Positions 56,223 through 64,000 of a stretch of 64,000 nt of DNA are shown here, one piece after another. The notes below the pieces were generated by a model. That model saw only the letters and a list, made by a program, of their open reading frames with translations. It had not been told where the DNA came from and ran no database searches. The DNA comes from Nannochloris sp. 'desiccata' (Eukaryota > Chlorophyta > Trebouxiophyceae > Chlorellales > Chlorellaceae), in the NCBI GenBank assembly GCA_019044685.2, contig JAGTXX020000014.1, positions 620,001 through 684,000 on the forward strand, given 5' to 3'. Positions within the stretch are counted from its first letter, which is position 1; the number at the start of each line of letters is the position of its first letter. The translations under genes and the position numbers were made by a program.

Positions 56223-58389
56223 CTAAAGTTGTTGCTGTCGCAGCCATGAGCTCCACAGGTCCCATACCGCCGCCCTTTCTGTCGTTTGCAATCCCGGCAC
56301 ATACACCAACCACGCACAACTCACATTTTCTAGACTATGAACAAGCATATCAACGCCAATGACGCTTGCATTGCGGTTTTGGCACAGAGCTACAAGCTGT
56401 TGTCGAGCATTCTCCAGACTCTTGCAACCATCACCTCCATCGACGTCAGAAGCTAATACTAATATTTCAGGTAGCGGTGGCTTTGTAGCATGTAAAATAG
56501 CAATGTTATTCCTATTGCAATCATTCAGTGCTACAGGGTCCCCTCCTGCCACGTGTTCTAGGTAAAAGAAAGCCTTTTTCGAATCACCGCTCGAGGTGCG
56601 GTCCGATTTGGTATTGTGCTCTAGTTGCCTTGCGTGTTGAAGATGCCCTGGCCATGACCCTCCTGTCGATTCTACTTTTCCTTTTTCTCCTTTTTGTCCA
56701 GTTTTGTTGTTCCTTGTTTTTGAATCGCTAGTGTAAAATGCTTCCGTCATCTCAGCATCACTGCAGCCTAGAAGTTGTTGAACCAGCTTTGCAATGGCAG
56801 GCGATAAGGTGCGCTCGTCGTTGTCAGCATCTTCCTTCTTATTTTCATCATTACCCGTGTCCTCTACTGCTTCGTCTCCATCTTCTTCTTTTTCTTCTTG
56901 TCTTTTCTTTCTTTTCCTGCTTTCTAGCAATCTTTCCCCGGTCTTGAACAAATTATTTCCTTGAATCGCCTGAAGCTGAAGCATAAATGGACCTCCACAT
57001 GGCATAAATCCTTTATGTGGCACCGCAATCTCTACTATAACACTTTCTTTACTACTGGAAATATCAAAACCACCCAAATTACAACTTTCACTGGTAGAAA
57101 GAAGGGTAGGTGGTGGTAGAGCGCCCCCACAAGAACTGGCGTGTCGAAGCAATCTTAAAGTTCGTTTCCCTATATTTGCATGCTCTTGCACCACTCTAGA
57201 AGCGCATGCACGTGCAGCACACGGGTCGTTACCTTCCCTCCATGCCAGCCAAGGTAAAGAGCAAGATGCAGTGGCTGGCCAGGCTAAATTACAGCATCGA
57301 GAAAAAGACTGCTTAATCGCTGTTGTTGCTATTGCCATTGCCGTTTCTTCGTTGTCTTCTTGGTCCTTTTCCGTTTCGACGTGTTTGTTCGTTCTCTGTG
57401 ATTTTGAAAGCATAATATAGAACTTCTTTGCAGTGGTACTGTGAGGGTAGTCCATACAATAGGTAGCTAGAAACCCAGATGATGTTGCTGCTTCTAATAA
57501 CAAATTCATATGTTCATCATCTGCAGAGAGAAAAAGTAGAAACACTTGAAAAGAAAAACTTGCGAAGAAAAAAAAAACATATTTTGTAGGCTAACACAGT
57601 ACTTTTTACCCCAAAAGTGTGTATTTGCTACCCTCAGTGTATTTTAATTTATTTCAACAGTGGTACTATGCTTTATTGACTGTTAAATAACTTACTTTCT
57701 AGATAAACTTGGAATGCAGCTCGACTTTCGGAAGTTCTCAAGCATCGCCATACCGAATTGAAATACCGCCGTGCCGCTTGTAGTGGAGAAGTACCGTTAT
57801 AGCACAGCCATTGGACAGCAGAGATGCTAATAGCAAGATCAAAGGCTTCAGCACGGAAAGGGAGGCCTTGAGACATATCACTGACAGTGAGGCGGCCTTG
57901 ACATAGAGACACTTGAGAGCTACTAACATTTTTAATATCTCTGCTGCTGCCGGGAACGTTTAAATTGTTGTCTTGTTTTGGAGCTTGAGTTTGGGCGAGG
58001 GTGAGCATATCTAAGCTGATATCTGTGCCTACCCATGGATATCCTTCTAAAGATAATATCCTACTGCTCAGCCCAGATCCACAGCCTATATCTGCCACGA
58101 AATGAAACTCTCCTTTCTGTATAGTTGATCAGAGATGGAGATGAAGGCGAAGATGATGAGAAAATATTTAATTTGAAAAATAGTATCAAAAATATGAGAA
58201 TCGGGCAGCATTACGATTAAATTTTATACCTACCTTCACTCCCAAAAGCTCCAAAGCTTTATATGTCAGTTCTTTTTGGATATTATTCGATGTCCCTGTG
58301 TAGCGATCTGCTTCGTTCGCATTATAATATTGACTTGCATTATGATTTACCCGTTCAGGGCGTGACGCCTTGCTGAAGGCGCCAACCAT
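56223..58389 (-). CDS. Bud23-type 18S rRNA (guanine-N7) methyltransferase with long C-terminal extension
   Basis: Exons 58389-58234, 58116-57696 and 57520-56223 (minus) give 624 aa. The first exon has the Bud23 opening (SRPERVNHNASQYYNANEADRYT), the second the SAM fold (VADIGCGSGLSSRIL, WVGTDISLDML, DMSQGLPFRAEAFDLAISISAVQWLC). Splicing to exon 3 gives VYLENDEHMNLLLEAATSSGF...DYPHSTTAKKFYIML, the last conserved block, ending near residue 232. Bud23 normally ends ~50 residues later, basic; here ~390 residues follow with no match I know. They include a basic cluster (SRKRKKRQEEKEEDGDE) and a folded-looking end (ILVLASDVDGGDGC...). Bud23 needs Trm112 and matures the 40S subunit. Confidence 0.85.
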
Positions 58390-59557
58390 TTAATATGATC
58401 ATTCAAAAAATATAATACATACATTACAGAAGCTAAATTTATGGCCTACAGCACGATTTCTGTTTTAAAGCGCTGGCGCTCTTGAAAGCTTATTTTACTC
58501 CAAAGGTGGTTACAGAGCCCCAAATAGGGTAGATAGAGGGAGCATATACAAAACCAAGCAAGGGAATGGGTGTATAGTAGTTAGATTCCCTTTAGATTTC
58601 CTTCTATTGCCCATAATCGTAAAATTCTAGAAAAATAAGGGACGGCAAAGAAGTAAAAAGGGGGGATGGGATGGCAGCGGGGGGGTGGGGATATAGCTTA
58701 ATGCAATCAAACAAAACATAGGCGAAAAGGGGGTTGTATATAAAGAGTTTATTAGTACCGGTAAAAGTAGGTACTCCAAGAGAATGTGATTTTACTATTT
58801 TATTAATGTCTAGGTAGAAAGAAAATAAAAAAGATGAAAAAAGAGATTTGAAGAAGAAAGACTTTTTTTGGCAGAAAGGAACAACACAACAAAATAGAAA
58901 AGGAGGTAGAATTAAAACTGTAGTATGCCTAAGATACGAAAGAGCTAGAGGTATACAAATGAAGAAAAGGGGGTGGTAATTTATATGCAAAAGAAGGTAA
59001 AGGGAAGGAGAAAAAAACGAAAAATGAAAGACGAAAACCAACGAGTAAAGGAGAACAGAGGGCAAAGTGAAGCATAAAGATAAAAAAAATAAAAGGATGA
59101 ATGAGACATTTAATAAAGCGTGAATTCATATTGCATTCATAATGGTAAACCTAATCTCATTTTCGGAGCAAAAGGGGTGAGTTTCAGAGGGCTTCTCAGC
59201 GTACTTGATCAACTTAAACGAAAAGAATGGGGGTAGGTAGGTAGGTAGGTGGGTGGGTCCTAGTGTAGTAAATAACGACAACCTGATGTACGTTGACGCT
59301 ATAAAAAGCATAAAAAAACACATTCTTTTCAAACTTCATACGTCTACAGGTAGGAGACCAAAAGGTAATAGAGAGAAATAATATCGAAAGCTTTCGATCT
59401 TCTCATCAAAAAAATCTTACTTGACAAACTTGTTAAAAAAAAAATCATAAATTCGTCTCTCTCTGCTTCTCAGGAAAAGAGTTAGGAGGAGAAAACTACG
59501 AAGATAAAGGCCGTATTTAATGGGGATTTTATATAGTACTATATAGTAGTACTACTT
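58390..59557. other. Large intergenic region downstream of the bZIP gene
   Basis: 1168 nt between two minus-strand genes, the longest gene-free stretch. The plus strand is markedly purine-rich at ~58600-59200, and the minus-strand frames are Phe/Leu/Ser-rich artefacts of that bias. Probably a long bZIP 3' UTR plus the Bud23 promoter. A small RNA gene cannot be excluded. Confidence 0.45.
59231..59258. repeat. GTAG tetranucleotide microsatellite
   Basis: GGTAGGTAGGTAGGTAGG grading into GTGGG units, in non-coding DNA after the bZIP stop. Confidence 0.85.
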
Positions 59558-61447
59558 CTAGCTAAGATTGAATCCAGTAAGGGTGGGTGCCATACCAGCA
59601 GAAGTCACAGGAGGCAATATAGCAGCTGCGGCAGCAGCTGCCGCTGCCGCTGCCTCCACCGCAGAGGTCACCGGCTGAGTGTTAATATTCATAGGCGCTG
59701 AGAATGCGTGCAACGTTGCTTGGGTTGAGCATGGAAGGGAGTTAAATGCACTTGAAAAGAAAGCAGATGCTCCCCCATTAATACCATTTCCGCCACCACC
59801 ACCACCCGCTTGAAGCAACGACGATGCCCTTGCAATAGCATTAGCTGCATCATTGACCGAATTACTATGATTGCCATTAGCTTGCTGTTGTTGCTGTTGA
59901 TGAGCATGTTTGACCAAATCAGCAATCGCATCCGCTGGGTTAATGCCCTTTTCTTGCAAAGCGTGACGCAGCGCAGCACACTCTGTTAACAAATTATTAT
60001 TCTCTTGCAGCTTCATTGCAAATCGCTCTCGAACCATAGACAGCTGACCTTGTATAGATTGGCGGGATTGTTCTGCGGTAGCAATATGAGCTAATAAACG
60101 GGCGTTTTGGTGGGATAAAGCTGTAATCTTTTGTTGCAGTTCATCCACCATCTCCTGGCGTTTAGCTCGTACCCTACGAGCGGATTCTCGATTGGCGATA
60201 CGGCGTTTTAAACGACGGCGATCTTCTTCACCAAGAGAAGAGAGATCAGGGTCGCCAGCATAGCCACGAGGGCGGCCTACTTGCCCAACAGGAAGCATAG
60301 AATACCCACCGTCATTGTTTTCGTTATCATTCCGGTTGCTGGTGATGGTGCGGCCTTGGTACTGCTGTTCTTGCTGTGCTTGAAAGCCAGCTTGGGTATC
60401 ATTACCATCTCGCTGCTGTTGTTCTCCCCTGGTACTCCCACCACCACCACCACCACCAGCAGCAGCAGTAGTAGAAGGGGAAGACGCCTTGGAAGGGCGA
60501 GACCGACGACCGCTCCTTCTCCTTGAAGCACTTTTTCCACCTTCAAGCTTGTCTTCCTCTTCATCTGCTTCATTATACTCATCTTCAAGATCATCATCAT
60601 CGAATTCATCGGTAAGGTCACCATCCTGGTCAAAGCCTTTCTTAAACTCCCTATCGGTACCGTCGTCAGCAGTAGCTGGCCTCCCCCCTTGGTTATCCTC
60701 ATCAGCTTCATCACGGAGAAGCTCTTCGGGGAGTTTGAGTTTACGGTTGCGAAGACCATACGCTTTCCCTCCACTTCCACCATCCCCAGAATTCTTTTTT
60801 TCTTCTTGTCCTTCCTGCACATTTCCTTCTTTATCTTGAACATTGCCATCCTTATCGATAATAGTACCACTGTGTACCTTTACCAAAGCAGTAGAAGTTA
60901 ACGGCTGAGATAATTGCACATCACCACTACCACCACCAGTTCCTTTAGGGGCTATGGCGGCGGCATTATCAATGCCCATTAATATTTGAGTTACTGGGTT
61001 GTTAGGGTCGTTTAAAAAGGTCGTAGAGGCAGTATTAGACCCAGAAAGTGGCATTGAACCAGCTAATTGGGACATCAGAGCTTGAAGATTGGCACGTTGG
61101 GATTCATGGGTGGGGTTGGTGCCATCATTACCACCTGGGGCCGAGGTGGAAACGTTGATCGGCAAGCCAGAAAGCCGAACTGAGCCTTCAACAGAAGGGT
61201 AGCCTTGTTGTCCCATGTGGGAGGTCGTTACAGTACGGCTCGATGGGTTGGAATAGACTCCAAAACCGGAGACTACAGTGGAACGAGAGCCTCCTTGTTG
61301 TTGTTGTTGCTGGTGGCCAGTGAAGCCGGGGCCACCCTCAGTTTGAAAAGGAGACCAACGTTGAGCACCAGTGACCACAGCAGAGGAGTTTGGAGGTGGA
61401 TTATTGTCGTTCTTTGATGTCATGAGGCCGTTTTGAGCAGCTGTCAT
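59558..61447 (-). CDS. bZIP transcription factor
   Basis: A single-exon gene of 629 aa on the minus strand, from ATG 61447. The bZIP domain lies at ~395-470: a basic region KRRIANRESARRVRAKRQ with invariant Asn and Arg spaced N-x7-R, followed by a heptad-type helix (ELQQKITALSHQNARLLAHIATAE). The Ser of the N-x2-S-A-x2-S consensus is partly replaced (SARRVR). N-terminal of this are Gln/Gly/Ser-rich segments, an acidic cluster (DLTDEFDDDDLEDEYNEADEEEDK) and an adjacent Ser/Arg-rich stretch. A polyAla run and Gly/Gln runs mark the C-terminal part. It is a nuclear DNA-binding regulator; target genes unknown. Confidence 0.9.
   Translation of the reverse strand: MTAAQNGLMTSKNDNNPPPNSSAVVTGAQRWSPFQTEGGPGFTGHQQQQQQGGSRSTVVSGFGVYSNPSSRTVTTSHMGQQGYPSVEGSVRLSGLPINVSTSAPGGNDGTNPTHESQRANLQALMSQLAGSMPLSGSNTASTTFLNDPNNPVTQILMGIDNAAAIAPKGTGGGSGDVQLSQPLTSTALVKVHSGTIIDKDGNVQDKEGNVQEGQEEKKNSGDGGSGGKAYGLRNRKLKLPEELLRDEADEDNQGGRPATADDGTDREFKKGFDQDGDLTDEFDDDDLEDEYNEADEEEDKLEGGKSASRRRSGRRSRPSKASSPSTTAAAGGGGGGGSTRGEQQQRDGNDTQAGFQAQQEQQYQGRTITSNRNDNENNDGGYSMLPVGQVGRPRGYAGDPDLSSLGEEDRRRLKRRIANRESARRVRAKRQEMVDELQQKITALSHQNARLLAHIATAEQSRQSIQGQLSMVRERFAMKLQENNNLLTECAALRHALQEKGINPADAIADLVKHAHQQQQQQANGNHSNSVNDAANAIARASSLLQAGGGGGGNGINGGASAFFSSAFNSLPCSTQATLHAFSAPMNINTQPVTSAVEAAAAAAAAAAAILPPVTSAGMAPTLTGFNLS
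59610..59660 (-). repeat. GCN repeat encoding polyalanine in the bZIP gene
   Basis: A GCN-rich tract encodes 12 consecutive alanines near the C-terminus of the bZIP protein. Confidence 0.8.
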
Positions 61448-62121
61448 AACTGGGAACGATACAAGTCTGCAGAGAGTTTGAAAAACGAGGGGTGATCAGC
61501 AGAGTGACAAGTTGAAAAATGAAAAAACATATGGCGCGTTAAGTGCTCTCCGGAGGGCCTCGATAACATATTGATATTATTAGAGTAGGATCAGAGCTTC
61601 AAACCCGGTTTAAGGTTCAACATTAAGGGTAGCAAAATATTTATGGTACTGATTCAGATGACATGAGCTTCAATAACTCGTTCTATGGCGCACCTATTGA
61701 CGTAAAATGCAGGTCTATAGAGTAAGAAGACCTTATAGATTATATATATACCAGTAAAACTTTGACCTTGCGCGTGTCCGACAGGCTGGCCTACTCAGAT
61801 GGGAGCGGGAATCTTAGTCACTTCCAGTCTCCTATTTTAAAAGCTTCCGCTTATATCGTAAGGGGGCTGGAATTAATTTTCAACCGTTCGTGATTGCATG
61901 CATGAATTCAAATAGCGCGTGTCCAACCTCAAACTCATTCTCAAGCACCTGCTGGTCTTTTGAGAGTTGTAGTGAAGCTGGTATTGTCGGACTTATGTGG
62001 TCTGGGATTATGCCAAGTCTTTCGAAGCCTTGAATCCTCCGTCTTATGCCCGACAGGAGCTTGTATCTCAAAGCATCCAATTACCAATCCCCAATTTCAA
62101 GAATTTGAGCGTCAATGGCAA
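61448..62121. other. Intergenic region upstream of the bZIP gene
   Basis: 674 nt between two minus-strand genes. The bZIP promoter must lie near 61450-61800. A 66-codon minus-strand frame at 61880-62080 lacks an ATG and a good splice link; an extra 3' exon of the 2H gene is possible but unsupported. Confidence 0.4.
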
Positions 62122-62910
62122 TCAAGACACCTCGTAAGGCTCATTTACTTCTTGCGCTCTAGACATGGCACTGCTGCCACCGCCACCCAACTGCACTAAA
62201 TACCTGACAGTAAACGGATCAGTCTTTCCTCTCCTACTAATCAATGCCACAGATGTCACTTCAAACTGAGGAACTGAATCCCAAGCAGTTTGAAGCTCCA
62301 ATTGTGCTTGCTGAGCGGCAGCGTCTGCGGCGTCGGATTTTGGACGACAATTCTGTCCCCATTGGCCGACCGATAAATGAGGCGTGAAGGTATTAATTCC
62401 TCTCCTAGGGTCATTACTCAGGTCTGTACAGTCTGGAAATACACCTAGGAGTGCTGAATGAAGTGTTTGAAGCCTGTTTTCCGGTCGAGTTTGAGGATTA
62501 AGCCACAGGGTTGAAGAGCGGTTGTGGCGGAAATATTGAAATTCATCCAAAGAAATCTGCATTTTTTTGGGTGAAATTTGTCAGTAATTGTGCTTTATTT
62601 TTGGTACAGGTTTGCACAAGAGTATTAATAATATCTGCAGATATCGTCTTGTAGGAGAATATTTCATAGCGAATTAATTCTAATTTCTGACCTCAAAGGG
62701 CTGAATATTTTTCAACGCTTCCGCCGCAGATTGCCCAGCCTTTTCAAAGTTAGACCCCACATCTTCGTAAAATGGATACATCAAATTAATATGGGGCATC
62801 CATCTAATGTATGATTTATCATGGACAGCACGAATTGCTTGAATTTGGCTCCAAATGTTTTTGGGAGGAATAATGCAGATTGCTGATTGATGCACTTTAA
62901 CGTTAGGCAT
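62122..62910 (-). CDS. 2H phosphoesterase (LigT/2'-5' RNA ligase-like) protein
   Basis: Exons 62910-62692 and 62556-62122 (minus) give 217 aa. Splicing makes QPFEISLDEFQYFRHNRSSTLWL. Two 2H motifs are visible: MPHINLMYPF and FTPHLSVGQW, each with the catalytic His (H-x-N and H-x-S). Opening KVHQSAICIIPPKNIWSQIQAIR and later PRRGINTFTPH match the eukaryotic LigT-like group. Members cleave or join 2',3'-cyclic phosphate RNA ends; the substrate is unknown. The start is set at ATG 62910. An ATG at 62988 would add 26 residues but overlap the likely 3' end of MiaB (TTACA at 62960). The C-terminal end is short after LVQLGGGGSSAM. Confidence 0.75.
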
Positions 62911-63018
62911 TCTTGATGTTTCTGCACTTCTCTTGACTTTCTCCTTTCTCAATAGATTCTTACAAAATACAAGATTAGTAAAACACATAGTCAAAATTGA
63001 ATCCAAATAAAAATTTCC

Positions 63019-64000
63019 CTACATCATGGCGCCGTACAAGGTATAAGCATTGACCTTATCAATTTTCACGGTAACAAGCGACCCTTTCAACGCAACGCCA
63101 TCTCCCTCAAAGAATGTGAGCTTATTTTGACTGGTACGCCCCACTGCTTGCATTGGATTCTTGGGGTTTGGGCCTTCTACCAGCACTTCTAATTCTTTTC
63201 CAAAAAATCGTTGCGCCCTCTCCTCTGCCACTTCGTTGACCACTGCATTTAACCTCACTAATCTATCAGCTTTAATTAAATCTGCAATCTGATCTTCACG
63301 GTCAGCAGCTGGAGTACCGGGACGGGGACTAAAGGCAGCTGTATTGACGCGATCAAATCCAACTTCCTTGCACATTTTCACTGTCATTTGAAATTGTTCT
63401 TCAGTTTCGCCAGGGAAACCTACAATAACATCTCCAGAAATCGATGCATCAGGCATATACCTTCGAATAGAATGAATAATCTCTCTATAGCGTTCGTGTG
63501 TATACCCACGTGCCATTTCTCTTAAAATTTCATTATCGCCGGATTGGAATGGAATGTGGAAAAATTCACACAGCTTGGGTAATTCAGCACAGGCTTTAAT
63601 TAACCGTTCAGTGAAATACCGTGGGTGTGATGTAGCAAAGCGGATACGCTCAATTCCAGGTACATCGTGCACATAACGTAAAAGATCAGTAAATGTATGC
63701 GCCCTTCTACCAGAGCCATCCTCAGCAAAGCCAGGCAAGTCCCTACCATACGCGTCGATGTTCTGTCCTAATAAAGTGACTTCTTTATACCCAGCTTCTC
63801 CTAGCGCCAGCATTTCTCTACGAATATCTTCAGGCTTGCGACTTTGTTCGGCGCCTCGTGTGTATGGCACTATGCAGTAAGTGCATTTCTCATTGCACCC
63901 ATAGATAACATTCACCCAGGCAGTGATATCTGAATCGCGACGTGCGACAGTAATATCTTCAGCGATATCAATGTGTTCTATAGCGACTACTTGGTTGCCT
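63019..64000 (-). CDS. MiaB-type tRNA methylthiotransferase, C-terminal part
   Basis: The minus-strand frame enters at 64000 and stops at 63019, leaving about 326 residues. The radical SAM cluster motif CNEKCTYC is visible, then [31 protein letters not shown], the HIPFQSGD motif and [22 protein letters not shown] domain ([18 protein letters not shown]...) ends at YGAMM. MiaB adds the 2-methylthio group to isopentenyl-A37 of tRNA. The segment [17 protein letters not shown], the wording of [22 protein letters not shown] and [16 protein letters not shown] are much like cyanobacterial MiaB as I recall, suggesting a plastid-derived enzyme rather than CDK5RAP1. The N-terminal 4Fe-4S domain lies outside the window. 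Confidence 0.9.
   Translation of the reverse strand, partial: GNQVVAIEHIDIAEDITVARRDSDITAWVNVIYGCNEKCTYCIVPYTRGAEQSRKPEDIRREMLALGEAGYKEVTLLGQNIDAYGRDLPGFAEDGSGRRAHTFTDLLRYVHDVPGIERIRFATSHPRYFTERLIKACAELPKLCEFFHIPFQSGDNEILREMARGYTHERYREIIHSIRRYMPDASISGDVIVGFPGETEEQFQMTVKMCKEVGFDRVNTAAFSPRPGTPAADREDQIADLIKADRLVRLNAVVNEVAEERAQRFFGKELEVLVEGPNPKNPMQAVGRTSQNKLTFFEGDGVALKGSLVTVKIDKVNAYTLYGAMM

Noticed and set aside
58604..59332. Three minus-strand open frames (60-150 codons) in the long gene-free region.
   Set aside because: They are Phe/Leu/Ser-rich by-products of a purine-rich plus strand, overlap one another and lack domains.
61880..62080. A 66-codon minus-strand frame downstream of the 2H gene.
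   Set aside because: No ATG, no adequate splice acceptor and no family resemblance; kept only as a possible missed exon.
62911..62988. ATG 62988 as start of the 2H protein.
   Set aside because: It lies within the likely 3' end of MiaB, and homologues begin nearer to the KVHQSAICIIPP segment at 62910.

Overview
The window is nuclear DNA of a photosynthetic eukaryote, most likely a unicellular green alga. About 30 closely spaced single-copy genes lie on both strands. They carry short GT-AG introns (roughly 75-270 nt), often one per gene and close to the start codon. A thylakoid-lumen FKBP, an SppA protease, a CIA30-domain protein and a BSD2-like zinc-finger protein begin with plain transit-peptide-like N-termini and no ER signal in front. 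This points to a primary plastid. The MiaB-type enzyme at the right edge looks cyanobacterial. Many genes have TGTAA (TTACA for minus-strand genes) within about 270 nt after the stop, compatible with the chlorophyte poly(A) signal. A TSNAXIP1-like protein hints at ciliary capacity. The lineage cannot be fixed from this alone.

Layout. 1-8 kb: a partial Wss1-type metalloprotease, a lumenal FKBP, a large TPR-FKBP and an ankyrin-repeat protein. 8-17 kb: a TPR plus tandem arginine-methyltransferase protein (PRMT9-like), an aldehyde dehydrogenase, a small unknown ORF and an organellar PheRS. 17-33 kb: a GPC acyltransferase-like membrane protein, a PGAP1-type GPI inositol-deacylase, an FG-rich protein, chloroplast SppA, a TSNAXIP1-like coiled-coil protein and a beta-hydroxyacid dehydrogenase. 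33-45 kb: a very large kinesin, NAT9, a CENH3-type histone, a CIA30-domain plastid protein, RPL39 and a RING protein with SUMO-interaction-like motifs. 45-56 kb: a membrane-inserted P-loop NTPase, complex I subunit NDUFS7, a BSD2-like protein, a TMEM186-like protein, mitochondrial HslU, a bestrophin and organellar RsfS/Iojap. 56-64 kb: a Bud23-type rRNA methyltransferase with a long novel C-terminus, a bZIP factor, a 2H phosphoesterase and partial MiaB.

The genes do not form an operon-like pathway. Loose themes are organelle gene expression and proteostasis (PheRS, RsfS, HslU, SppA, FKBP, BSD2-like, MiaB), complex I (NDUFS7, TMEM186-like) and chromosome biology (CENH3, kinesin, SUMO-linked RING protein). 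No mobile element, CRISPR array, rRNA or tRNA was recognised. The observations most worth following are the PRMT9-like protein whose first catalytic module is degenerate while the second looks intact, the extended Bud23, the KAP-like membrane NTPase, the short CENH3 and two frame-supported GC-AG introns. Exon boundaries were placed by hand from splice signals, frame and protein similarity, without transcript data.
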